From: Polyporus tsugae
Taxonomy: Eukaryota > Basidiomycota > Agaricomycetes > Polyporales > Polyporaceae
Direction of reading: 5' to 3'
Length of the DNA: 64,000 bases
Assembly (NCBI GenBank): GCA_024305745.1
Contig: JAHRBS010000003.1
Span: forward strand, 1,116,001-1,180,000
Made by a program: the position numbers and the translations under genes
The notes under the pieces: generated by a model
Database searches by the model: none
What the model saw: only the letters and a program-made list of their open reading frames with translations
Told to the model about the DNA's origin: nothing
Part shown: positions 11,267 through 24,579 of the stretch, piece after piece
Numbering within the stretch: the first letter of the stretch is position 1
Layout of the letters: each line of letters starts with the position of its first letter

Positions 11267-14200
11267 ATGCCTGCGGACTCCTCCAAAGCAGCTGCCGCCG
11301 CCGCCGCCGCCCGACGCAGAAACAACGTCCGACGCGATGCCGAGGACGTCAAGTACGACAGCAACCACGCTCGCGAGATTGAGCTAAAGCGGAGCAGGGG
11401 CGAAATCTCGTGCGCCGAGTGCCGCAGGTGCGATCATCGCATCCTTCCTCCTCTGTCCACGTCGTGTTCACCTTGCCGCCCTCCGTGCCTGCAGACTCAA
11501 GGTGCCTTTCCCCTTCTTCCAGTGCGACGCTCGTGCTCATCGTCCTTCAGATTCGTTGCGACAAGACCATTCCGTGCCAGTCATGTCAGGTGCGCACCTC
11601 GCGCGCGCCCCTTCCTCCCTTTGTATTCATTCCCCGCCCCGTGTAGCGCCGAGGATGCGCTGCTCTATGTCCAAACGGTAGATCGCTGCCGTCGCGTTCA
11701 CGGTAGTCGGAGTGTACTGACTTCGTTATAGGCAGTCTCGCGACTGGCCAAGGCACTCGGTGCGTGATCTCCCCCCATTTTTGGTCGCGCGCGCCCCTCC
11801 CCTCATGCACCAATATCCCAGCTTCGTGCTCGCCGCGACGGAGCACCTGCACCGTCGGCTAGCGAAGATGAGCGAGCGCGTACACCAACTTGAAGATGCT
11901 CTCGCGATCATGCAAGCCAAGGGCTCGAACGAGCCACATCCTCTTTTGTCCGACGGGGCGTCGAAGAACAAGAACATGGACGATGACGACGACATACTGG
12001 CCCCGGACCAATCCGTCGCGTCCTCTGGGGACGTGGTCACGGCGTTTGGGATGCTCTCAATGTCCGACCGTGGCGTCTCCAGATTCTTCGGCCCCACAGG
12101 CGGAACCGAAGTACGTCCCCCCCGTGATCTTTGAGCGCAAAAGTCGCGGCTGATACCCTCCACCACCAGTATCTCCTCTTCGTATGTCCGTGTCTCCACT
12201 TTTGAGTCTCCATCCTCACCTGTTCTATCTCCAGTCTGATGGCGATGCCCCCTCGTCACCCAGTAACGGCAGTAGGTCTCCCGAATCCCTCCGCGGTTCG
12301 AAAACGCCCCCCCTCCCAGGCGAGATCACCCGCTTTTCCAACGCCTTCCCTTTCACGCCCATGGGTCCTCCCCATCACGTCTACGAGATGATCGAGGGCC
12401 ATCTTCCGCCATATCCCCGCGCCTGCGAGCTGGCGGAGTCGTACGTGAACCACGCCGCGTGGCTCTTCCGAAGCGTGCCGCGCTCGCAGCTCTTCGACGA
12501 GATGTTGCCCCGCTATTACAAGCAGGCCGCGGGCGATGACATGCCCCTGCCGCGGATGTACGAGAGCAATCCACACGACCTTGCCCTCCTGCTGCTGTGC
12601 TTCGCAATCGGGGCTCTCATGGACCTCAAGCAGCAGCCCTGCAACTCGGAGGGAGAGCACTACTGCCAGCTCGCCCAGGCTGTCATGTGTCTGCAGCCGA
12701 TTTTGGCGAATCCGACTCTTGTGACGATCCAGGCTCTCCACCTGCAGAGCATATATGTGGCTATGGTCGGCAATGAACCGGGCGGGCAGGACAACCAGAT
12801 GGAGCTCTCTTGGGCTCTTGTTACCCTTGCTGGCCAGCTGTCTCACACGGTATGTATGCGGCATTATCGTTCCGGCCATTTTAGCTAACCATTCTGGTGA
12901 TCGGCCTCTTAGATTGGTCTGCGTAAGTCTTCACCCTTTCCTCTTGGCGGCATCGCGTAGGAAGCTGACACGGTCATGGAAAGACCGCGATAGCGCAAGG
13001 TTTGGCTTCTCGCCTGAGATCGTTGAGCGGCGCCGGGTGACCTTCTGGGACCTCTTCGTTGCGGACGCGTGGCAGGTCAGTTGATACGTCTGTGGGGTTC
13101 GTCCGACAAATGACTGATCGCCAGCAGAGTCTTATGACGGGCCGCCCGCCTGTCATCCAGCGGGAATACATCGACTGCAAGTTCCCTACGCCAACCGCCA
13201 CGCCTGACGATGAAGACGGCAGCGAGGAAGCGGCCTGTGTGTTCTTTGCTTTCACCCTTTCACTTGCCTTGTGGCTAACCATTGCACCCGCCTCCCCGAA
13301 CAGTCGAGACATGGGGTTTCCGGTTCGCGTTGAATTGCGTGGCTGAAGTGGCTTCCAAGACTCTCACTGCTGAAGCGCCCTCTTACGAGACCATCATGGA
13401 GCTCGATCGCAAACTCCGTGAGTTTCCCATACCTGCGGACGCCGCGGCGTTGCAGGAGGACCTCGACATGCCGGCGGACAGCGAGCCCCCACCGCTACAG
13501 GAGAGTATGATCCGATTCGTCCTCGCCCACTCGCGAGAAGTCAGTGAGTAGCTTGTTCTTCCTCCGTTTTCCCATCTGTCATTCAGGCTTGCATGGATCT
13601 GATCTGTCGTCAAGTTCTTTTGTTCCTCCACCGTAGCTTCTTTGCGCAGGCCATTATCGACTGCCCAAGGAATCCGCTGAGGAGCGCGTACGCGCCGTCC
13701 TTCCTGGCTGCGTACCGGTCGTCTAGCACGGTGCTCAAGGTCGTCCACGACCAATTCAACATGTATCCCACTATGTGCGCGCGCTTCTGGGTGATCTGGA
13801 CATTCGCGTTCTCAGCTGCGGTACGAGGGTCTCCCGTCCATTGTATCATCGTTCCTGAATTCGTCCTAATGTGGCGTGTGTGGTGTTTCGTTCCGCAGGT
13901 TGTGTTCGCGACCGTGGTTACCCGCGGGCCGCGGTCGGCAATGGCCCCGCAGGCTCTCACACAGCTCGACCAAGCTTACGAGTTGTTCACACAGGCGTCG
14001 AAGCACAGTCGACGCGCTGCGAAAGCGCTGGTGAGTACTGTTCTCCCGGCCCTGCTTTAGCCTCGCATGCTGACGGCCGATCGGTCCTTGGCACTGTGTG
14101 GTATCTGCCATCCATCCAATCATGCAGCCCATCCTCCAGCGGCTGCGGGAGAAGGCACACTGCGCGTTCACGGCTGCGCAGAACGAGCCGACGGGAAACG

Positions 14201-14928
14201 CGATGTACGAGGGCGCGCTGTGGAACATCAAGACGGAGAAGGACGAGGACGAGCTTGACATCTTCGCTGGCCGCACGTCTGTCGTCGGTTCCAAACGCCC
14301 CTCTCCCTCCCCGTCGACCCGCCTCCCGCCGTTGCAGCAGCTCGGCGACGGGCTCCCGCTGATCACACCCCCGAGCACCATCCCGATCGCACCGATCGCT
14401 GGTGGGTCGAATGGGGTGCCGCTGACGGACGCGTGGCCCGCGGTACATCCGCAACCGTCGACGTCGGGCCCCGGGCACTCGCATATGGGGCCCGGCCAGT
14501 ACTCCTCTCAGTCATCTCAGCAGACACTCCCTGCCCTCCATACACCGCAACAGCCCTATCGCCTGAGCTTCTCGCAACCCGCACAACCTCCCCCACCACA
14601 GAGCCAGTCGTCGTACCAATGGGTGCCCGGCCACTCACATTCGCACTCAACGTCAGCCCTCAACCCGCCCTCGCAGAGCTACGGCCCGGGGAGCCAGATG
14701 CCGTCGTCGCAGCACGGGGCGCACTTCAGCCCGCAGCCATCGTTCGGAAACGCGGACATCCTGCAGCGGTACGCGGGCCCCGGGTACCAACAACCACAAC
14801 AGCAGCCGGGCGGGCAGCACCAGCCCTATGCGCCGCCGTCGGAGCTGGTGAACCTCGGGCTTGCGTCGAGACACGGGAGGCTGGACGAGCGGTGGACGTC
14901 GTTCATGCATGAGAATGGGTTCTTGTAG
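11267..14928 (+). CDS. Zn2Cys6 fungal transcription factor, tandem copy 1
   Basis: Nuclear regulator of 923 residues in 15 exons: 11267-11427, 11495-11501, 11551-11589, 11647-11677, 11732-11759, 11822-12110, 12170-12181, 12235-12849, 12913-12922, 12984-13075, 13128-13236, 13304-13543, 13615-13820, 13899-14030, 14128-14928. The zinc cluster spans Cys49-Cys77 (C-x2-C-x6-C-x5-C-x2-C-x8-C) after an Ala/Arg-rich start. A short coiled coil follows (about 92-118, EHLHRRLAKMSERVHQLEDA). A fungal_trans-like helical region covers about 210-660, and the C-terminus is rich in Gln, Pro, Ser and His. Exons 2, 7 and 9 are only 7, 12 and 10 nt. Exon 2 is needed to restore RRLKIRCDK inside the zinc cluster, and exons 7 and 9 recur in the neighbouring paralogue. 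Target genes cannot be read from the sequence. Confidence 0.9.
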
Positions 14929-16261
14929 AGCAAGGTCTACATGCGTGCATTCGTGAGTTCACCCTGGTCCCGCCCCCCGTTCATTCTATCCCCCCTCCCC
15001 CATTGTTCGATATCCGCTTGTCCTCGGCAGCTTCAACTTCTCTTCCAGACACCAGATGCTGGCAGCGAACGTCCGAGACTGCCCGAGCCACCGTCTTCGT
15101 TCCTCGCTATCGTGCCCATCCTAGCCCACGTCCTGAAGTTCCTGCACCTTTGCGCAACCCTCCGAACCCCGCTTCTACTTCGAACATCTATCGCGTACGT
15201 TGTCCATCACATTGGTTAGAGTGGTCACGGGTCGTCGTGTCAAGTTCGTTCTGGATTGCTCGATTATTGCTTTTGGTCCGTTGTTCTCATCCCCCGATGT
15301 TGTCCGCTCTGTACATGGTACCCCCGCTGAATCCCCGCGCGCCGGGCTGCTTCTGTTCCTGCCATCCGTCTCCGTCCATCACTCAGGCTCTCTGTGACCC
15401 CATCCGCCGTCTTTGGCTTGTGCATCCATATCTATCCATAGCTCGTGCCTTCCATCCTATTGTCATCTCTCGCATAATCCTCCTGATGTAGCGTATTGTT
15501 ATTGTATATACCTCGGAAACGCAGTGCTGTTAATGTAATACTGCGGCAAACTAGATGCGTGCGCACATTTGCATCCTCGTGCTCAGATTTGAACTTTCGT
15601 TTGCATGCGTCCGCCTTCTGAGAAGCCAGGGCCTTGTTGGATCCGGGGAACAATGTGTGCGCTTTGCCGGTGTGTACGTACTTCCCCTCGAGGCACATCG
15701 TGCGGTGGAACAGAGCGACGGCGACGTGAGGCACGACCGTGCTGCACGAGGTTCGTCGTGCGTGGGCTGGTCGCCGGTTGCGATCCGTCGTCATTGTCTG
15801 CGAGTTCGACCGTAGGGAGTCCCCACACGGCGCTCCTCCCGAATGCCTCTACTATCAGTGACTGTCTGAGTCTTGAGCGAGAACACGTGAGGGTGAATGT
15901 GATGAAAGAGTGAATATTAATGTGGGTGGGCCTGGGCGGCCGCCTGGCAGAGTCAGCAAGGGACACGATCAATCATTCAGTGTGGGTGTTGCGTGTCGCA
16001 GCGGGGGAGGAGAGGGTGAGTAAGCCGAGTCGCAGTCCGCGTCACACGCCGAGCTCCACCATTGGCTGGTGCGGGCCGGGGGCCCTGATCTCCGCCTCCG
16101 AATTTTCCGGGGTAAGCGAGGCGCACGAGTGCATCCGGCAAGTCCGAAGTCGAGCACGACGATGCTCCCGATGCGCGTTTGCCTCTCCCCGTCCTGACTC
16201 CCACCTCCCCACACGCTCTCGCCTTTCCAGTTGCATGCGCCCCACTCTCCAATAGACCCAT
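14929..16261. other. Spacer between the tandem zinc-cluster genes
   Basis: About 1.3 kb containing the 3' flank of copy 1 and the promoter of copy 2. Short overlapping open frames occur on both strands, with no recognisable product and no clear repeat. Confidence 0.5.
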
Positions 16262-19200
16262 ATGCCTGCGGAACCACGACGGAACTCCCGCAAGATCAGC
16301 ACCGACGAGGACATCGAGCTCAAGCGGGCCAGGGGGGAGATCTCGTGTGCAGAGTGCAGACGGTGCGTGCCCTCCAGTGCCTTGCAATTTCGCTCGACGA
16401 TGGCAGCGTCGTGGAGGCGGGCTGTCCGCGCCCCTTGCGCGCTGCCGCAGTCTGACACTTGCTCCTTGTCTTGTCCTGTCTCCCCCTCCCTCCCTTCACC
16501 CTACAGGCTCAAGCTCAAATGTGACAAGAAGATCCCGTGCGGCTCCTGCGTCCGGCGCGGGTGCACATCCATATGCCCCAATGGTGCGTCCTGCTTGCCC
16601 TTGTGGGACCGTGTGTGTCTCCGCGATGGCTCACACGCGCGTGGTTGCGGCGGGCGTTGTTTGCCCTTGTCCGCGTTCGCAGGAAGCCTATCTGCAGGCC
16701 AAGGCACAAGGTGTGTGTCTGTGTCATGTATCACCGTGCCACGTTCTCGCATGTCTGGCACTGGGCGCGTGCGGCTTAAACCGTTCTTTCCGTCGTCCGG
16801 TATCAGCGGCGGCCGCCGCCGCCGCGGGTGGTGTCATTCCTTTCTTTCTCCCGTCCAGACGGTGGCTAACTGCGTTTGTTCCTGCATTGTTCATGCATTG
16901 CATCCGGTGTACCTATGCAACTGCTCGGCACACTATCTCGCGGGACCTTTAGGTTCATACTGGCGGACACTGAACAGCTCCATAGGAAGATTTCTGAGAT
17001 GAGCGAACGCATACGGCAGCTGGAAGACGCGCTTGCCATCTTCCAGGCAGGCATTTCTCATGAGCGACATCCGCTTCTCCAGGATGAACTCCTCACGATC
17101 AAGTTTGGCCCGGAGGTGAGGAGGACGGTCGATGATGAACACAAGCGGGACATGCTCTCCGCATCCATTGATGCGTTAGGCACGTTGACCGTTGGCGAGC
17201 ATGGAGAGTCAAAGTACTTTGGGCGGTCTGCAGGGTCTGAGGTGAGTTCCTTTTCACGAAGTGCACGCATATATGCGGGTTGAATCACAAGATGCTTATC
17301 TGCCGCACGCAGACAATGCTGTCGGTGAGTATTGGTCATCCTCAGATGCCAAAGTAGTAACTACACTTCCTTACAGCAGACCGGCCTGGATACCGAGGGG
17401 GAAACCGCTCCTACACTCGAACCCGAGCTTGCTGACATCGCAATTGCGTTCCCGTTGGCCTTCGTTGACGAAGGGACCGACGCTCTACTGCAGAAGCTCG
17501 AGGCGCAGCTCCCGCCTCAACCTCGTGCGTGGGCATTGTGTGAGACTTATCTCGAGCACTTGTCTTGGTGGTGTCGACCTGTCAAACGCGAGGAACTCAT
17601 CAACGACGTCCTTATCCCTATATACAACTGCAAGAAGGATCCGAGTAAAACCACATATTTCCGTGGCGACAACGGCGAGGAGGGCAAGTGTCCGCATTTG
17701 CTTGCCGTCCTCTTCTTCGTCTTCGCTTTGGGCTCTCTGCTCGACCTCACACTACCTCCATGTAGTGCAGAGGCAGAACTGTATTATCGTCTAGCGCGGT
17801 CCGCTCTGTCCCTCCGTTCTATATTCGATTCGCAGGAGATTGAGACAGTACAGGCGCTCATACACATGGGGGAGTACCACAGTTTGTGTACTCAACGCTG
17901 GTCCCTGGAGAGCGCATGGCGTATCATCTCGATTGCGAGCAAAATAGCGCAGAGCGTGAGTGAGCCAATTCATTCTACGGCGGCTGGGGGGCTCAAGATC
18001 GTCATATATTATAGCTTGGACTACGTGTGTACATCCCTTGTCGGTTTTGTGTGAGATGGTGACCAGTTCCGGTGATCATATAGATCGCGACAGCGTCCCG
18101 TGGAAGTTGAGTGACAAGGCCGTCCAAAGACGACGTAATCTATTCTGGGAGCTGTTCAGTCTGGAGATGATACATGTGCGTCATATTCCGTGGACGCTAC
18201 TTATCTGCTGACATTTCGTAGTGTATGTCCCTCGGGCGGCCCCCATCGCTGACGTTCAGTCACATCGACTGCGAGCTGCCGGATGATGACGAGGCGTCCA
18301 TCGGCGACGAGGGAAGCAACCTGCGCGGATGTTCGTGTCCAACGGCATTTCCTAACACGGCTGATGATCGGTCGCTAACTGTTTTCTGTTTCAACGATAG
18401 ACTGGGCATTCAAACATTCGTTCACACGCGACGTTTACACTATTGTGATTGAAGGAATGTTGTCCGCCAAGCCGCCCTCATACGCCAAAGTTCTTGAATA
18501 CGACCGCCAAATCCGGCAGACAACGCTGCCCAATGTCCGACTGTACCTCCGACCGGATGAGGCGAATTATAGCAATCCGTCCGTCGTTTTGCGGTCGTTC
18601 TTCCTCTCTCATTTCCGGAGCATCAGTGCGTCACGCTTCCACATCTCTCAGCTGGCTGTCAACCAACCTCGGCTCATACACGACTCTTCCATGCATGCAT
18701 TAGCTATGATCCATATTCACCGGACCTTCTTCGCTCAGGCACTCCTCGACCATCCAATGAACCCGTTGTCAAGCCCCTACGCGCCCTCTTTCCTGGCCGC
18801 CAACCGTTGTGCTTCCATTCTTCTCCGCAGCTTCCTCCACCATTGGAACCGAAGGTACTCATCTCCGCCGTCTTTTTTGGTCGTCCACACGCTCATCTAA
18901 CATACGCCTCGTTTTGTGACGCCGCGCCAGTCCGGAAATCTGCAGCCGCTTCTGGGGCATGTGGACGCACGCCTTCTCAGCCGCTGTTCGTATCGGCATC
19001 TGCCTGTCAAAGTTTTCCGCGGGAGCTAATGTTTTGCTGTCTTCTTTTTCTGTGTCGCAGGTTATCTTGGGAAGCACCGTCACGCGTTCTCCTAACGCGA
19101 CGATGGCGCCCAGTGCTCTCACGGACCTCGAGCTCGCAGTCGACTTCTTCGAGCGCGGTGCTCAGCTGAGTCCCCGCGCACGTCAGGCTCTTGTACGTCC

Positions 19201-20250
19201 TCCCCCTTTTCGGGTTTCTGCTCTGTTCCGCAGGCGCCCGCGCTATCCGACGAATCATGACATGCGTTTCCACAGCCGATTCTGAAGAACCTCAAGGAGC
19301 GCGCCCTGCGCGCGTTCAACGAGTATCGAAACCGCCACATGACGCCGTCCCTGGACATCCAGCTCCGGATAGGCCCGGAGGACCAGTTCCAGGACGAGCT
19401 CGCCATCTTCGGCGGCCAGACCCGCGTCGTCACCAACAAGTTCCTCACCCGCCGCAAGCACAAGTTCCCGTCGCGGCCGCGCGTCGACAGAGAGCGTACC
19501 GAGCGCAGCGAGCACGATACGCCCGTCTCCCCCAGCCAGGCGACGTCGCCCGGCCCCACGTCGGGCACAGGTGCGAGCCCGCAGAGCGCGTCGTCGCCCA
19601 GCGACGACGGCGGTCCGCCCCTCCCGCAGCAGGTCGAGGACCAGATGGAGGACGTGCACCCGTCGCTGATGGAGTACCTCTCGCTCTTCCCCTCCGCTGC
19701 GTCGATCTCGGTCGTCAACAACCAGCAGCAGTTCGGGCCGTTGCAGCAGCAGCAGACCAACCTCATGGACACCTCTGTCTCGGCCTCGGGCTCGACGTCT
19801 GCCTCGGTATTCTCGTCGTCCGCTGGAGCTGGCCCGTCCCTGTTCAGCTCTATGCAGGTGCAAACGTCGTCCGCCGCCTCTCCTACGGCCATGCCCGGCA
19901 TCCAAACCCAACCGCAACGAGGGGTACCGCCGATGGCGGACCCGCTCTCGTTCCTGAACGTGCTGCCCGAGAGCAGCGTCTTGGGGGGGCCAATGGGGGA
20001 ACCGTCGCTGTTCTTCTCGGGACTGGCACACGACCCGGCGTCGATGGACACGAGCATCTTCAACAGCGCGTTCGGTGGCGGGGATTTTGGCGACCAGTGG
20101 AACTCGCTCATGCGCGAGACGGGCCTATTCGACGCACAAGGCCACTTCAAGCAAGACAACTCGCTGTCGCCGACCGCGACCGTCATGGACGAGCAGGGAC
20201 AGGGCCATGGCTCCAGCTCCGGGGACATGTTCCCCGGCCCGACGTACTAG
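16262..20250 (+). CDS. Zn2Cys6 fungal transcription factor, tandem copy 2
   Basis: Regulator of 944 residues in 14 exons: 16262-16362, 16507-16583, 16683-16710, 16953-17241, 17313-17324, 17377-17955, 18015-18024, 18084-18175, 18222-18330, 18401-18625, 18704-18854, 18931-18985, 19061-19192, 19276-20250. The zinc cluster spans Cys29-Cys57 (RRLKLKCDKKIPCGSCVRRG). The coiled coil is EQLHRKISEMSERIRQLEDA, and a fungal_trans-like region follows. The tail is rich in Ser, Gln and Pro, with a short Arg/Lys stretch (TRRKHKFPSRPR) that may be a nuclear signal. It is clearly paralogous to the preceding gene: several internal exons have identical lengths (289, 12, 10, 92, 109 and 132 nt), and here 151+55 nt replaces a single 206-nt exon. 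Same strand and 1.3 kb spacing indicate tandem duplication, though protein divergence suggests it is not recent. Confidence 0.9.
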
Positions 20251-22077
20251 CAGAGTCGCCGCGAGTCTTGTCGTGCGTGTTTGCCTTCTTCCCCTTCTTC
20301 TGCCTCGTTTGCCTATGTCCGTTTTGTTTTACGTCTGCATGATTGCATGATTGCATGTCGCGTCGTCTCCATCCTAGGTGTACATGCTACCACTCTCCAT
20401 GTCCCGGTCTCTTGCTTCGTCATGCCCAGCTCTTGTATTCAACACACTACCTCGTGTACAATACGCTTATTGTGCGCATCAGCTACATAATGCCGTCTTC
20501 CGTCTCTCGTCCCTCAATGATCCGCCACCCCCCTTCCCATGTGCACGAACGTAGCAGGTACTTCCGCCCCCCGGTCCCTCATCTCTCCGTATTGCCACAT
20601 CCGTGCTGTAGCTATGCAGTTGTCATTGTAGTTGCCTTGCTATATCTCAAACATAGACGGTCGAAGCGAATTCCAGTTTTCATACTTCACGTAGGTCGTC
20701 TGGCGGGTCTACGCGTAGAGATATATTTATTGTATGCAAGATGATGGTGGAGGCGTCAACGTGTTGCAGAGTCTGGGGTGTGGTGTCATCTTGCATGCAA
20801 GCTGGAACATGTATGTCGCGCCTGGAGTGCGCATAGGTCGATCAACCCCAAACGCGATTGGAGCCCGAGGTCATGAACTTACCCGTGTCTGAGGTTCCTC
20901 CTCACAGATCAAAGACTTTACGCTGTGAGTCCACCAAACGTACGGAGCGAGTCTTCCCAATGGGTATGCGGAGTGTCCAGGGAGAGGCCGTGTTGCACAA
21001 TCTCCAGATCCCGCACCACGGGCATGAGCTTGTCGTATGCGCTCCATTTTTTTCATGTTTGCTGTTGTTTCTCAAGGAGTCGGCGGGTTGCAGCTTTCGG
21101 GAGAAACAGATGAGTATGCGGCATGCCAAGGGCACACAGACAGAAAAACGCACCTTACGGCTGCTTCTCCGGTGAGGACAAGGAGTCCTTGTTGCTCGCG
21201 CGATTACCCCCGAAATTCATAGACGAGGCATTAGAGGCGAGCATTGCATCGCTGAACATGCTCCCTAGTAGCATGAGAAGGGTAGTATGGGGACGATTTT
21301 GTGCATCAGGTCAATGGTTTGGGTCCTATCGAGAAACATAACCCAGTCCGGTGAGAATGGGGCTCGATCTTGTGGATGTCGGGGAGCTGGATTATTTCAT
21401 CCGCGTCATCGCGGCATTCGCGTAGAGGGCTCCGTCGAGAGCCGGGAGCTCCTGGGGTTCAGGATCGATATTCGGGTAGCGCAGGATCTTGGTATACTCT
21501 GTGCCGTACACAGGACACCTGCCACAGGCGTTGGCGGCCGTGGTCAGACCGAAAGGATCGACACCGTCAGGGATGGGGCTGAGATGATGGCGGAGGAATT
21601 CATGATCAGTGGGCTCCCCCTTGTGCTCGGCTTCCCAGTCAGCGACAAGGGATAATGCAAGGGCTGAGAAACTTGAAGCTGCGGCGTTGACGACGGCGGT
21701 GCCTGCTTGCTCGATTGGAGCTCTAATTTGACACTCTATTGTCGCATTCCGTGTAATCCGGACCCAGTGAGAGACGATCGCCGCCTCAAGATAACTTAGA
21801 GAAACTTACCCTGTACAGTTTCTGTTGTGGCACTTTGCGCGTGATTTCGGCGAGTTCTTCGACACATCCTGGAATTTGTCACACTGGGAGATTAAGTAAC
21901 TAGTCATGTTAATCGTTGTACTGGAAGCTCCAGCGGAGGGAGAGAGAGTGGCGAACGGGCGACTCAACCAAAGCCTTCAACACGGTCACGTGATGTCCAT
22001 CAGGGAGACGCACGTTCTCGGCGACTCGTCTCCTTCCCTTCAGCCCCTTCCAACTACATCCCAAAATCCCATTCACG
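20251..22077. other. Spacer after the zinc-cluster pair
   Basis: About 1.8 kb. The first 450 bp are pyrimidine-rich 3' flank. The rest has only short frames without recognisable motifs. A CACGTG E-box-like hexamer lies at about 21987, some 90 bp before the next start codon. Confidence 0.45.
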
Positions 22078-24579
22078 ATGGCCCCACGCAAGAAACCGAA
22101 ACTTTCAAATGATGATGAGGCGAACGCCCCTCATAACGGCGCAGTTTCGAAGACCCCCAAACACGGCGCAGGCGGCTCACGTCCGACTGCTCGTCCAACT
22201 CGGTCTCGAAAAGGGTGCTTGGAGAGTGTTCAGTCCCTACCTCTAGATGTCTCACTCCAGGTCGGTAGTGTTACTTTCATTTACAGCTGTTGCGTATAGT
22301 AGAGCAAGTCCTGATTCTGTCTTATAGATATTTGGACACCTGCATCCGAAGGATCTCCTTAATCTCGCGAGGACGTCGAAAGCCTTTCGCTCGTTCTTTC
22401 TCAGTCGTGCCACCAGTATTTCCATCTGGAAGTCGTCGTTACTCCAGGTCGAGGGTTTACCAGAGAAGCCGACGTTCCTCAGCGAACCGGCATTCGCCCA
22501 TCTGTTGTTTAATCCGTTCTGTCAGGTATGTGGTTCCAAGGCGTTACGCGTTTGAAAGACTCATGCCTTCAGCAGAACTGCGGGAAGTCCGGAATACAAA
22601 AGCCCATATGGCCATGGTTCGTACGGTATTGCATGGAGTGCACTGATAAGTTGTGAGCCCTTACATTCAGAGTGTCATACCGTGCGAGACGTCATCTAAC
22701 GGTCGATCTGCAGGTCTTCTAGCATATTCGGTGCCGATCTTGACTGGAGCTTGATGTCGTTGATGCTCAAGCCAGGCGATCCAATTTTCAACATGTACCT
22801 AACGTAAGTCATTGAGAAGCCATTCGATCTTTCTCTTAAATACTGTGCAGCCCTGGGCCGAATGGCTTTCGTGTCGTCCACAAACCTCAGCTCAAACGCT
22901 TCGCTCGAGAATGGAAGAAATGCGGGACGGACGAAAGGCAGCGTGGTGCGCTCATTGAGAAGCAGCGCAAGGCCACGGAAGAGCAAGCAATGGTGAGTGC
23001 CGAATGGATCAATGTTGGATGATTGCCGGTTTAATCGTCCGACACAGGTGGCACGACGGTTCGAAGTATGGCATACGGCAAAACAGAAGCATCGCTCAGC
23101 GGAACTGGAACGCATACGAAAACAAAGGCTTCAGGAGTCAGTCATTTTCCATGGATCATGTCCAACGTACTCATCAGTCTCATATTTTCTAGTATCTTGG
23201 AACGTCTTGGCAGCGAGGACTCGGAGTGGCTTCCCGAGATGGAGCACTTCGGAGAAGCGCATGTTCATTATCATGTCAATGATGTTCCAGCCGTCCGACA
23301 ACCAAGCCGGTTGACCGACCGAGGTATCTTTGATCGAGACTGCTTCTACTATGAACTAAAGCAATTATTATTATAGTATGGCCCAAGGTTCTCGCCGCAA
23401 TACGGGGACAAATGGAAGTTCTTCGCACACGTCGACTCCGAGAGGAGCGAGAGGAGCAGATGAAAGAACGGTTACACGAGCTCGCAATGTCTATTCTCAA
23501 GCACTACGTTCACCTACCGAAGACCGCATCCATGGACTGTCGACCCAATGCACAAATACTGTTAGGCGAGAAGGAGTGTTTCGACCTCGTCGTGGCTCCG
23601 AGGGACCATAAAGTGACGCGCCACGACTTCGCGGAAGTACTTCCAGAAGTATGCTCCCGGTGGCAGGAATCGTGTGCCGAGAAACTCCGTGGTTTGGTGA
23701 GAACTGCAATCCCTGCCATTCCGGAAGATGTGGACCCTCTCGATCTCGCTGTCGCAGTCTTTGAGTGCAAACGAGGGTCGTGTTCCGGGAGGGTCGCGCA
23801 CCGATATCCCAGCCTCTTGGCGCACACTTGCAACTGCAAAAACAACCGCAAGTACAGCCAGACGAGGCAGCGGTCGGACGTTCAGCTCATTGCGGCATGG
23901 CTCTCCGAGTGGAATGGCATTGAGAAATATGAACCTCCCTCGCGCATGAAGATACAGCCTTTCATACGTGTTCCCCGAGTCGACAGCGTCATCCGGATGC
24001 AATACATTGTCTCCGCTCTCGGCCTGGACCCTACCCACGCGAGGCACGAGGAAATTAGTGATGCCAGGCTATGGTGTCGTGTTTGCTCCCCCTCAAGTAG
24101 GACCGTGTACACATGGGAGGCAGCGGTACGTATTTCCCTTGCACGCGAATGTTGATGGGGACCTTTGGAACTCACGGATCCTCGATTGCAGTTTTTTCAC
24201 GTGCACTCGGGCTATCTTGTGGATCGCGACTTCTGGGAGCAGGTAATCGAAGAGGACATGGCGACAATACAACAGCTTGAAGAGAAGGGAAATCCGGTGT
24301 CCAAGGACAAGCTGCGGTGGGGCTGCACGCTCTGCAGAGATTGGGATTCTATCGGCGCCGAAGTGGAGAGTCACTTGAAGGAGAAGTGATGCTTATACCT
24401 GCGCTTGTGTTTAATCGTCCCTGCGCTGACTCGAGTCTGTTGTTAGGCACCAAATGGAAGACCTGGATCAGTGCATTGCAGACGGCACCTTGTACTTGCA
24501 CTTCAACCAGCCCTTCCGTTCCACCTATCCAATGGTCCTGCCCGGGCCTGATGGTCCTGAGTCGGGCCCAGCAATGTAA
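22078..24579 (+). CDS. F-box protein with C-terminal C2H2 finger, copy 1
   Basis: Protein of 662 residues in ten exons: 22078-22260, 22328-22525, 22573-22652, 22714-22803, 22851-22992, 23048-23136, 23193-23323, 23377-24125, 24192-24385, 24447-24579. A basic N-terminus (MAPRKKPK) precedes an F-box at about residues 50-95 (LPLDVSLQIFGHLHPKDLLN, then RTSKAFRSFF). F-boxes dock onto Skp1 in SCF ubiquitin ligases, so a substrate-adaptor role is likely, with unknown substrate. Later regions include NCGKSGIQKPIWPWFVRYC, a helical Glu/Arg-rich segment, and a terminal C2H2-type finger with Cys599, Cys602, His615 and His620. The finger is completed only by splicing exon 9 to exon 10. The minus-strand gene ending at 29059 is a paralogue with the same ten-exon plan, which independently supports this model. 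Confidence 0.87.
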
